From Caballeronia sordidicola (GTDB lineage Bacteria > Pseudomonadota > Gammaproteobacteria > Burkholderiales > Burkholderiaceae), in NCBI RefSeq assembly GCF_002220365.1, contig NZ_MTHB01000178.1, forward strand, positions 1-32,720: a stretch of 32,720 nucleotides of DNA, in the 5' to 3' direction. This document shows, in pieces, positions 1-8,200 of the stretch. Under the pieces are notes generated by a model, which saw nothing but the letters and a program-made list of their open reading frames with translations, was not told the origin of the DNA and ran no database searches. A program made the position numbers and the translations under genes. The first letter of the stretch is position 1. Each line of letters begins with the position of its first letter.

Positions 1-65
1 TCACAGCAAAGCGTCACAGCAAAGCGTCACAGCAAAGCGTCACAGCAAAGCGTCACAGCAAAGCG
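1..65. repeat. 13-bp tandem repeat, five copies
   Basis: Five exact head-to-tail copies of TCACAGCAAAGCG fill positions 1-65 and the array may continue beyond the left edge. The last copy (53-65) provides the final codons and the TGA stop of the minus-strand helicase gene. The other copies lie just downstream of the stop, so copy-number change there would not alter the protein. Array seen directly; slippage origin is inferred. Confidence 0.95.
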
Positions 66-2383
66 GAGGCCCGAGCGGCGGGTGTCGAAGCCGTGATGTG
101 CCGGACAATCTCCACCCGCCACCACGAAGGCAGCAGCCGGCGTACGTCGGCACGGGCGAAGCGGTCATCGATGAGATACAGCACCCCTTGATCCGTCTGC
201 CCTCGAATCACACGCCCTGCAGCCTGAACCACTTTCTGCAGCCCGGGAAACAGATACGTGTAGTCGTAGCCGGCGCCGAACTCTCCGTCCATGTGCGCTT
301 TCATCTGCTGGTTGACCGGGTTGAGTTGCGGCAGTCCAAGCGTCGCGATGAACGCGCCGATCAACCGCGTGCCGCCCAGGTCGATGCCTTCTCCGAACGA
401 TCCACCGAGCACGGCGAAGCCGATACCACGGCCTGTCTGCGTAAAGCGCGCGAGAAAAGCCTGCTGGTCCGCTTCGCTCATCGAACGCGATTGCATCCAC
501 ACCGCAATGTCCGGGTGCTCGCGAAGCAGCGCGTTGGCGACCTGGTCGAGGTAATCGAAGCTGCTGAAGAAACTCAGGTAGTTGCCGGGCGCCCGCCTGT
601 ATTGATCTGTGATGATATCGACGAGCCGTGGTACGGACTGCTCGCGATCGCGAAACCTTGTGGACACGTTCGCGATGGCCCGCACTTGCAATTGATCCGC
701 GTGAAAGGGCGATTCCACATCCACTTGCAGGCAGGTTTCGGGAAGACCCAGCATGTCGCCATAGAAATGCATGGGCGTGAGCGTGGCCGAGAACAGCGCG
801 ACCGAATGAGCGCGGGCAAAGCGCGATTTCAGATGCGGCCCGGGCACACGGTTGCGCAGGCACAGCACGGTGGTGCGCCGCGTGGAGGCGTGCGGGGACA
901 GGGTGGTATCGAAGAGCGAGTGGGTGTCGAAGCGCTCGGCAATACGCACGAAATGCATGGCATCAAAGTAAAAGCGCAGCGTCTCGCGATCGAGCGCGGC
1001 CGGTTGCTCGCCCGCGAACCCCGTCATGTCCGTCATGTCAGTTACCACTGCGATCATGTTTTCCAGGGCTTCAATGAAGCGCCCGGGAAGGTGTGCATGC
1101 ACGTCGTAATCGGTCGCCTGCTCGCTCGACATGGTTTTCCATGCCCGGGAGATCTTGTCGAACGCGCGCTTCAATGCTGGCGGCGCCGTGCGGCGCACGC
1201 TGCGAAAACGCGCTTCATCCAGCGTGGCCGAGTACATGGCGCGGGCGCGTTCAACCAGGTTATGCGCTTCGTCCACCAGTACGCCAACGCGCCATTCCTT
1301 CGATTCTGCGAGGGAAAACAGCATGGCGCTGGTATCGAAGTAATAGTTGTAGTCGCCAACAATGACGTCGCTCCAGCGCGCCAGTTCCTGGCTCAGGTAG
1401 TACGGACAAACGGCGTGCTCCAGCGCTACCTCGCGCAACACGTGGCGGTCCAGTTGCGCGCCCTTGAGTGCGGCTTGCCGAGCGTCGGGCAAGCGGTCGT
1501 AGAAGCCGCGTGCGAGCGGGCAGGATTCGCCGTGGCAGGCTTTGTCGGGGTGTTCGCAGGCTTTGTCCCGCGCGACCAGTTCGAGCACGCGCAGCGGTAT
1601 GCCGTGGCCAATCTCGGTGAGTGCGTCGAGGGCAAGCTGGCGGCCTGAACTCTTGGCGGTGAGGAAGAATATCTTGTCGAGCCGCGCCGCGGGCCACGCT
1701 TTCAACATTGGAAACAAGCTGCCTAACGTCTTGCCTATACCCGTTGGCGCTTGTGCCAGCAGACTGCGTCCGTGCAGGGTGCAACGGTAGATCGCCGCCG
1801 CCAGTTCCCGCTGCCCCGGATGCAATGACGCGTGAGGGAAAGCCATTTCCGTCAGCGCGCCGTCGAGTTTGACGCGATGTTCGAGCTCCTGTTGTGCCCA
1901 ATCCAGAAAACGCTCGCAGTGTCCGCGAAAGTGCTCGCGCAGAGCATTGGCGGATTGCAGTTCGGTGAAGACGGTCTCCTTCTCGCTGCCAATATTGAAG
2001 TAGACGAGGGCAACGCGGATCTCCTGCAGGTTGAGCAATTTGCAGCACAGCCAGCCGTAGATGCGCGCTTGCGCCCAGTGCAGATGCCTATGGTTGTCGG
2101 GAATGGCGCTGAGCTTGCCGCGATACGTCTTGATCTCTTCCACCTGGTTCAGGCCGGGGTCGTAACCGTCCGCCCGGCCGCGAACTTGCAGGGGACCGAA
2201 GGTATCGGAGAGGCTCAATTCGGCTTGGTAGCGCTCGCCGCGACGAGCGGTGACGAGCTTATGCCCCGCCATGCCCTGTTGCGCGGTGGGCGAAGGCGTG
2301 AAGCGCAGGTCGAGGTCGCCGCGCTTGGCGGTGAACTCGCACAACGCGCGTACCGCGATGGTGTAGGCGGGTTGGTCGGGCAT
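53..2383 (-). CDS. Fe-S helicase of the DinG/XPD type with N-terminal RecB/Cas4-like nuclease domain
   Basis: A 776-residue superfamily 2 DNA helicase. The N-terminal ~180 residues carry a PD-(D/E)XK nuclease pattern: D72, then E83-x-K85, then Q105xxxY109 as in the RecB nuclease family. The helicase follows: Walker A APTGIGKT (212-219), four cysteines placed like the XPD/DinG iron-sulfur cluster (C276, C283, C288, C326), the DEAH box (371-374), and a motif VI QAAGRVIRG near the C-terminus. The expected role is ATP-driven unwinding of damaged or structured DNA, possibly with DNA cleavage. The ATG at 2383 fits the conserved start of this family, but there is almost no room for a Shine-Dalgarno site because a LexA box begins 3 bp upstream. 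The transcript may therefore have a very short leader. Relatives often have a VRR-NUC gene just upstream; here the upstream neighbour is an unrelated divergent gene. The last codons lie in a 13-bp tandem repeat. Nuclease activity is inferred from motifs. Confidence 0.93.
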   Translation of the reverse strand: MPDQPAYTIAVRALCEFTAKRGDLDLRFTPSPTAQQGMAGHKLVTARRGERYQAELSLSDTFGPLQVRGRADGYDPGLNQVEEIKTYRGKLSAIPDNHRHLHWAQARIYGWLCCKLLNLQEIRVALVYFNIGSEKETVFTELQSANALREHFRGHCERFLDWAQQELEHRVKLDGALTEMAFPHASLHPGQRELAAAIYRCTLHGRSLLAQAPTGIGKTLGSLFPMLKAWPAARLDKIFFLTAKSSGRQLALDALTEIGHGIPLRVLELVARDKACEHPDKACHGESCPLARGFYDRLPDARQAALKGAQLDRHVLREVALEHAVCPYYLSQELARWSDVIVGDYNYYFDTSAMLFSLAESKEWRVGVLVDEAHNLVERARAMYSATLDEARFRSVRRTAPPALKRAFDKISRAWKTMSSEQATDYDVHAHLPGRFIEALENMIAVVTDMTDMTGFAGEQPAALDRETLRFYFDAMHFVRIAERFDTHSLFDTTLSPHASTRRTTVLCLRNRVPGPHLKSRFARAHSVALFSATLTPMHFYGDMLGLPETCLQVDVESPFHADQLQVRAIANVSTRFRDREQSVPRLVDIITDQYRRAPGNYLSFFSSFDYLDQVANALLREHPDIAVWMQSRSMSEADQQAFLARFTQTGRGIGFAVLGGSFGEGIDLGGTRLIGAFIATLGLPQLNPVNQQMKAHMDGEFGAGYDYTYLFPGLQKVVQAAGRVIRGQTDQGVLYLIDDRFARADVRRLLPSWWRVEIVRHITASTPAARASALL

Positions 2384-2386
2384 ATC

Positions 2387-2406
2387 TACTGTATGGATAT
2401 ACAGTA
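2387..2406 (-). promoter_or_regulatory. LexA (SOS) box
   Basis: On the minus strand this reads TACTGTATATCCATACAGTA, matching 18 of 20 positions of the E. coli SOS consensus and fitting CTGT-N8-ACAG exactly. It is the core of a longer inverted repeat: 13-bp arms at 2382-2394 and 2399-2411 with a 4-bp spacer. It ends 3 bp before the ATG of the nuclease-helicase, so bound LexA would block transcription initiation there. The sequence is direct evidence; SOS control is inferred from the known LexA motif and from dinG being SOS-regulated in E. coli. Confidence 0.88.
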
Positions 2407-2506
2407 GATATTATCACGATGAGATCGTGCGGAAAACATCGCGTGGAACGCCGGTTGCTGTGATTCCAGGGTACGAAGTTCCATCTATCGACTCCTGGAG
2501 AAACGA

Positions 2507-2782
2507 ATGAAGACGACCCGATTATCCGCCGCGCTCGCAGCGTGCCTGATCCTCAGCACACCGCTCGCGTTTGCGCAGAGCGGCGGTGGCAACGGTAATG
2601 GTGGGACCGGTGGCGGCAATGCTCACGGCGCTGCAACGGCAGGCGCCACAAGCAGCGGCGATCCGGCCTCCGGGACGATGTCGAAGGGCGGCAAGACGCA
2701 TCGCAAGATGACGCACAAGTCGGCCACCGATACAACCAACATGCCGGGTGCCGACGCGAGCAGCGACACGAAAGGCCAGTGA
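2507..2782 (+). CDS. Small secreted Gly/Ser/Thr-rich protein
   Basis: A 91-residue protein with a clear Sec signal peptide (KTTR n-region, hydrophobic core at about 7-20, likely cleavage after AFA at 21-23). The mature part is of low complexity: a GGGNGNGGTGGG stretch, then a Lys/His/Thr-rich segment (KGGKTHRKMTHKSATD) and an acidic tail. It has no cysteines and no recognisable domain. A TGGAGA Shine-Dalgarno site lies about 8 bp before the ATG. The gene diverges from the SOS-controlled helicase and is followed by its own terminator, so it is probably monocistronic. Proteins of this build are common as unnamed periplasmic proteins in Burkholderiaceae; function unknown. Confidence is for a real gene, based on signal peptide, ribosome site and terminator. 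Confidence 0.8.
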   Translation: MKTTRLSAALAACLILSTPLAFAQSGGGNGNGGTGGGNAHGAATAGATSSGDPASGTMSKGGKTHRKMTHKSATDTTNMPGADASSDTKGQ

Positions 2783-2803
2783 AGCCGCGACGATGAATGA
2801 AGC

Positions 2804-2833
2804 AAGGCGCGACCCTTTGGGCCGCGCCTTTTT
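2804..2833 (+). terminator. Rho-independent terminator
   Basis: Stem AAGGCGCG (2804-2811) pairs with CGCGCCTT (2823-2830) around an 11-base loop and ends in five T residues (2829-2833). It lies 22 bp after the stop of the small secreted protein gene, separating it from the downstream thiamine-diphosphate enzyme gene. Confidence 0.88.
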
Positions 2834-2892
2834 GCACGCCAGGGCCAAGCCTTGGCGATAGAGATAGGTAAAGCTTCGTGCAGGAGGCCGCA

Positions 2893-4680
2893 ATGGCGCA
2901 AACAGTAGGCGACTTTATCGTGGCACGGCTTCATGAATGGGGCGTGCGGAGAATGTTCGGTTACCCCGGCGACGGCATCAACGGCGTGTTCGGCGCACTG
3001 AGACGGGCGCAGGACAAGATCGATTTCGTCCAGACGCGGCATGAGGAAATGGCTGCGTTCATGGCGTGTGCGCACGCGAAATTCACGGGTGAACTGGGCG
3101 TGTGCATTGCCACCTCCGGACCCGGCGCGTCGCATTTGATTACCGGCCTCTACGACGCCCGCATGGACCACATGCCCGTGCTTGCCATCGTTGGACAGCA
3201 AGCGCGCTCGGCAATGGGCGGGCACTACCAGCAGGAACTGGATCTGGCGTCCATGTTCAAGGACGTGGCGGGGTCGTTCGTGCAGCAGGCCAGCGTGCCC
3301 TCGCAGGTACGGCATCTCGTTGACCGGGCGATCCGCACGGCTTTGTCGGAGCGGCGCGTGACGGCGATCATCCTGCCGAACGATTTGCAGGAGATGCCCT
3401 ACGAAGAACCTGAACGCGCGCACGGCACGTTGCACTCGGGCGTGGGATGGACCGCACCCAAGGTGATTCCTTACGCTGCCGATCTCGCACGGGCCGCGGA
3501 CGTGCTGAACGACGGGCGGCGCGTCGCCATCCTGGCCGGCGCGGGGGCGTTGAACGCCACGGAAGAACTGATCGCGGTCGCTGACAGGCTTGGGGCGGGC
3601 GTTGCAAAGGCGCTGCTCGGCAAGGCCGCGCTTCCCGACGACCTGCCTTGGGTGACCGGGTCGATCGGTTTGCTTGGCACCGAACCCAGTTACAAGCTGA
3701 TGACCGAATGCGACACGTTGCTGATGGTCGGATCGGGATTTCCGTATGCGGAGTTTTTGCCGAAGGAAGGGCAGGCGCGTGGTGTCCAGATCGACCTGAA
3801 GGGCGACATGCTGAGCCTGCGATACCCGATGGAAGTCAACCTTCAGGGCGATGCCGCCGAGACTTTGCGAGCGCTGCTGCCGTTGCTCGAATACAAGACG
3901 ACGGGGAGTTGGCGCGACCGCATCTTTCGCTGGAATCGCAGTTGGCACGAGACGCTGAAGGATCGCGCAATGCAGGATGCCGCACCGGTCAATCCGCAAC
4001 GCGTGGCGATGGCGTTGTCGTCGCGGTTGCCGGACAACGCTATCGTCACGAGCGACTCCGGATCCTGCGCGAACTGGTTTGCCCGCGACGTGCAAGTCAG
4101 GCACGGCATGCTGTGTTCGTTGTCAGGCGGTCTTGCGTCGATGGGCGCCGCCGTGCCTTACGCAATCGCCGCTCGGCTTGCCTATAGGGACCGGCCAGTG
4201 GTCGCGATGGTCGGCGACGGCGCCATGCAGATGAACAACATGGCGGAGCTCATTACGCTGGCGAAGTATCGCAAGCCGACTGATGCGGCGTGGATCTGCG
4301 TCGTGTTCAATAATCAGGACCTGAACCAGGTGACGTGGGAGCAGCGGGTGATGGAGGGGGACCCGAAGTTCGAAGCCTCCCAGCAGATTCCCGATGTGGC
4401 GTATCACAAGTTCGCGGAGTTGATCGGCCTGAAGGGACTCTTCGTCGATGACCCTGCGCGGCTGGGTGCCGCGTTCGATGAGGCGTTTGCGTCGGATCGG
4501 CCCGTCGTGCTGGAAGTGAAGACCGATCCGAACGTGCCGCCGCTGCCACCGCACATCACGGTCAAGCAAGCCAAGGCGTTTGCGTCCACGTTGTTGCAAG
4601 GCGATCCCGAGCAGGGCAGCGTGATTGTCGACACGGCGAAGCAGGTCCTGTCCAGCATGCTTCCCCGGTCAAAAAGCTAA
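2893..4680 (+). CDS. Thiamine-diphosphate-dependent enzyme, pyruvate oxidase/acetolactate synthase-like
   Basis: A 595-residue member of the PoxB/AHAS family. The N-terminal Pyr domain carries the catalytic glutamate in RHEEMAAF (E51), and GPGAS (77-80) is typical. A middle FAD/NAD-type domain spans about 190-330. The C-terminal PP domain has the thiamine-diphosphate motif GDGAMQMNN from residue 441, continuing to FNNQDLNQ. The build is closest to PoxB-like enzymes that decarboxylate pyruvate to acetate and CO2 and pass electrons to quinone, but substrate cannot be assigned from sequence. Start choice: an in-frame GTG lies at 2878, but AGGAGG at 2882-2887 sits ideally for the ATG at 2893. The gene stands alone between a terminator and a 600-bp gap. 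If it makes acetate, it parallels the xfp-ackA pair 6 kb away. Confidence 0.88.
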   Translation: MAQTVGDFIVARLHEWGVRRMFGYPGDGINGVFGALRRAQDKIDFVQTRHEEMAAFMACAHAKFTGELGVCIATSGPGASHLITGLYDARMDHMPVLAIVGQQARSAMGGHYQQELDLASMFKDVAGSFVQQASVPSQVRHLVDRAIRTALSERRVTAIILPNDLQEMPYEEPERAHGTLHSGVGWTAPKVIPYAADLARAADVLNDGRRVAILAGAGALNATEELIAVADRLGAGVAKALLGKAALPDDLPWVTGSIGLLGTEPSYKLMTECDTLLMVGSGFPYAEFLPKEGQARGVQIDLKGDMLSLRYPMEVNLQGDAAETLRALLPLLEYKTTGSWRDRIFRWNRSWHETLKDRAMQDAAPVNPQRVAMALSSRLPDNAIVTSDSGSCANWFARDVQVRHGMLCSLSGGLASMGAAVPYAIAARLAYRDRPVVAMVGDGAMQMNNMAELITLAKYRKPTDAAWICVVFNNQDLNQVTWEQRVMEGDPKFEASQQIPDVAYHKFAELIGLKGLFVDDPARLGAAFDEAFASDRPVVLEVKTDPNVPPLPPHITVKQAKAFASTLLQGDPEQGSVIVDTAKQVLSSMLPRSKS

Positions 4681-4880
4681 GCGCTGCTGCGCAGGTGGTT
4701 GACGGGAGAATCGAACAAGCAGCCGCTTTTTGCTTGAGGCGGAAGAGATCCACCAAAATTAACCCCAAAACAGTGTGGATGGACGATCAAAGCAAAGCGG
4801 CTGCGCCCGCGTCGTGGATCCACGAGCCACGAAGAAGCAAGAATGACCGATCGGTTCCCGGGAATCTCGCGACGCAGCCG

Positions 4881-4930
4881 CTCGACTCAAGGCCTCGACT
4901 CAAGCGCTCGACTCAAGCGCTCGACTCAAA
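4881..4930. repeat. 13-bp tandem repeat, nearly four copies
   Basis: Units CTCGACTCAAGCG at 4894-4906 and 4907-4919 are identical. The copy at 4881-4893 differs by one or two bases and the one at 4920-4930 is partial. The unit length equals that of the arrays at 1-65 and 14197-14235, but the sequence is unrelated. Confidence 0.9.
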
Positions 4931-5114
4931 GAGTGAGGCTGGACCGCCTGAAGCCGACCCGCTAGTTTTCGATGCCCAAGCCTGAATCGGAGAAGAGCGG
5001 TCGCGGCGGTTTGCGTGCGCAATTGACAACCCAGGTCGTCGCGCGTGGGGCGAGCTTACGCACCCGTACCCAATAAATAACGCGCCCGCCTGTCCCGAAG
5101 AAATGCCGCGTGAA

Positions 5115-5120
5115 TATAAT
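5115..5120 (+). promoter_or_regulatory. Possible -10 element
   Basis: A perfect TATAAT hexamer lies about 170 bp before the GTG of the CheB-CheR hybrid. No convincing -35 hexamer is present at 16-18 bp spacing (TGTCCC is the closest), so a sigma-70 promoter here is only a suggestion. Confidence 0.3.
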
Positions 5121-5288
5121 GAGCGCCGCCTGGGCTCCACAGATGAAACCCGGATGATTTGATCTCCTGGCGCAAAGCGCACGCGTGCGTGCCGAGCATC
5201 GCTTCGCCCGGCCGCTGTTTAGCGCATTCGTTCAGACGCGTAGTGGTATCTTCAATCCGTCAAAGCACCCCGAACCGAGGCCCCTGGA

Positions 5289-8200
5289 GTGAGCGAAACT
5301 ACAACATCAACGGTGCCACCCGCAGGAGAGGACGCACCGGGCGCGGCTCATAGCCCGAGTTCGCTGGGTTTTCCTGTTGTCGGGATTGGTGCGTCCGCAG
5401 GGGGCGTCCAGGCGCTGCTGCGCTTCTTTGAAAACGCGCCAGCCGACATGGGCATGGCGTTTGTCGTGGTCCTGCACTTGTCGGCGAAGCATGTCAGCGG
5501 TGCGGACAAGGTGCTGCAGAACGTGACCCGCATGCGCGTGTCGCAGGTCAACGGACCGACACAGATCGAAGCCAATCACGTCTACGTCATCGCGCCGGGC
5601 AAGAGCCTCACGATGGTGGACGCTCACCTGGACGCACGCAACGCCGAGCCCACGGTGGGCCGGCCAGTCACTATCGACCGGTTTTTCCGGAGCCTGGCGG
5701 ACGCGCACGGCCAGCGCGCGATGTGCATCGTGATGTCCGGCACGGGCAGCGACGGCGCGCTCGGCATCGCCAGCGTGAAGGAAAAGGGGGGCGTGACCCT
5801 CGCGCAGGAGCCGAACGACGCCGAATACGCAGAGATGCCGCAGAACGCGATCCTGACAGACCAGGTCGACCTGGTGCTGCCGGTGGTGGAGATGCCGCAG
5901 CGGCTGCTCGACATCTGGAACAACGCCAAGCGCATCGCCCTGCCCGAACTGGAACCGGCAACGCTTGGCCCGGACGACCGGGCCGACCGCCGGGGCGAGG
6001 CCGAACTCGCTTTGCAGGCCATTCTGGCGACGTTGCGCGCCCGCACCGGCCACGACTTCCGTTTCTACAAGCGGGCGACCATGCTGCGCCGGATCGAGCG
6101 GCGCCTGCAAGTCAACGGCGTGCCGGACCTCATTGCCTACCGCGACCTGCTGCGGGATAACCCGCGCGAAACTGCAGCCTTGCTCAAGGACATGCTGATT
6201 GGCGTGACCAGTTTTTTCCGCGATAGAGAAGCGTTCGAGTCGCTCGAGCGCGGCGTGCTGCCGGCCTTGTTCCAAAACAAGGCAGACGGCGACCAGGTTC
6301 GCGCGTGGGTCGCGGGATGCTCGTCGGGCGAGGAAGCGTATTCGCTTGCCATGCTCCTGTGCGAGCAGCGCGAAGCGTTGCGTTCCTCCGCCAACATCCA
6401 GGTGTTCGCCACCGATATTGACGAGAGCGCGGTTGCGCGCGCACGGGCCGGACTGTATCCCGAGTCGATCATGGCCGACATTCGCCCCTCCACGCTGCGG
6501 CAATTTTTTGTCAGGACCGACTCGCGCTATGAGGTGGTGAAAAGCGTGCGCGAGAAGATCCTGTTCGCCATGCACAACGTGCTGCGCGATCCGCCGTTCT
6601 CGCGGCTTGACCTGGTTTCCTGCCGCAACCTCCTGATCTATCTCGACCGCGGCGTGCAGAACCAGGTGCTGGAGATGTTCCACTACGCGTTGTACCCGAA
6701 CGGGTATCTGTTCCTGGGCACCTCGGAGTCGGCGGACTCGGTCGAGGAACTGTTCAGCGTGGTCGACAAGAAGAATCGTATATACCGGGCGAAGGCGGCG
6801 AAGCTGCCGAACCGCCCGTCCTTGGGTGCTCCGTCGCTGCTGATGCAAGGACGTAATACGCACGACGAAGAGGCGGGGTCCGCGCTGCTCCCGGGGCGCC
6901 GCAATTTCTCGTTCAGTGCGTTGCACCAGCGTGTGCTCGAGCAATACGCGCCGCCCAGCGTGATCGTCAACCGCGATTCGAAGATCGTGCATATGTCGGA
7001 CAACGCGGGACGGTTCCTCCGGTATGTCGGCGGCGAGCCTTCGAGCAACATGATTGCCGTCGTGCTGCCGGAACTGCGGCTCGACCTGCGTACCGCGCTG
7101 TTCCAGGCCGCGCAGACGGGCAATAGCGTGGAGGCCCGGCGCGTCAAGCTGCAGCGCGATGGCCACCCTTCATACGTCAACATGACCGTCCGCCCGTTCC
7201 ACGATGCTGCCGCCGACGCCGATTTCCTCCTCGTCCTGTTCGACGAGGTCCAGGAAGCGATGACGGAAAACAGGATGGTCGTGGAGCAGCAAACGGGCAA
7301 TGAAACCGTGATGCAGCAACTCGAACAAGAGTTGCATTCGAGCAAGGAACAACTGCAGACCACGATCGAACAGTACGAGACGTCGACGGAGGAGTTGAAG
7401 GCGTCGAATGAAGAGTTGCAGGCGATCAACGAAGAGTTGAGATCGGCGACGGAGGAACTCGAAACCAGCAAGGAAGAGTTGCAGTCGGTGAACGAGGAAC
7501 TCATCACGGTCAACGCGGAACTGCAGGCGAGGATGGAGGAAACCGGCAAGGCCAATGACGACCTGCAGAACCTGATTACCTCTACGGACATTGCCACTAT
7601 TTTCGTCGATCGCGCGATGTGCATCAAACGCTATACGCCGAGCGCGGCCACGGTGTTCAACCTGATCGGCGCGGATGTCGGGCGCTCGTTGTTCGACATC
7701 ACGCACCGGCTCGTCTATCCCGAGCTGGCCGACGACGTGAGCGCGACGTTCCAGTCGCTGCGCCTGACCGAGCGTGAGGTCGCCACCTCGGACGGCCGCT
7801 GGTTCTTCGCGCGTGTGTTGCCCTACCGGACGGCGGACGATCGGATTGACGGTGCGGTGCTCAGTCTGGTTGAAACCACGGCGCGCCGCCGCGCGGAGGC
7901 AAACGTGCGGGCGGGCGAAGAACGCCTGAGACTCGCGGCGCAGACGACGAACGACTTCGCGATCATCGTGCAGGATCCCGAAGGCCGCATCGTCAGCTGG
8001 AATGCTGGCGCCGAGCGCGTCTTTGGTTATACGGCAGAGGAAGCGGTCGGGCACAATATCGACGTGATCTTTACGGCAGAGGATCAGGAAACGCGCATGG
8101 CGGCGCACGAACGCGCGGTTGCGCAACGCGACGGCCGTGCCGACGACGATCGCTGGCATGTCGCGAAGGGCGGCCGCCGAGTGTATTGCAGCGGCGTGGT

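Larger units (their letters stand above)
4681..5288. other. Intergenic region with short tandem repeat and possible promoter
   Basis: 608 bp without a convincing gene. An open frame at 4695-4985 (or from the ATG at 4779) is crossed by a 13-bp tandem array, which argues against coding. No good terminator is visible for the upstream gene; the only nearby hairpin has a 6-bp stem (4716-4721 with 4731-4736). A perfect TATAAT at 5115-5120 suggests a promoter for the downstream signalling gene. The rest shows nothing I recognise. Confidence 0.6.

Noticed and set aside
1..65. CRISPR array
   Set aside because: The repeats are 13 bp and directly adjacent, with no spacers and no cas genes nearby; a simple tandem repeat.
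98..1648. Long plus-strand open frame of 516 codons
   Set aside because: It is entirely antisense to the helicase gene, has no recognisable domain and has Arg/His/Gln-rich composition typical of GC-rich shadow frames.
2623..4104. Minus-strand open frame of 493 codons
   Set aside because: Antisense to the thiamine-diphosphate enzyme and the small secreted protein, crossing a terminator; no domain.
4695..4985. Plus-strand open frame of 96 codons
   Set aside because: Crossed by a 13-bp tandem repeat, weak start, low-complexity product; not accepted as a gene.
5307..7166. Minus-strand open frame of 619 codons, and 7170-8405 (411 codons)
   Set aside because: Both lie antisense to the CheB-CheR hybrid, whose motifs are clear in the plus frame.
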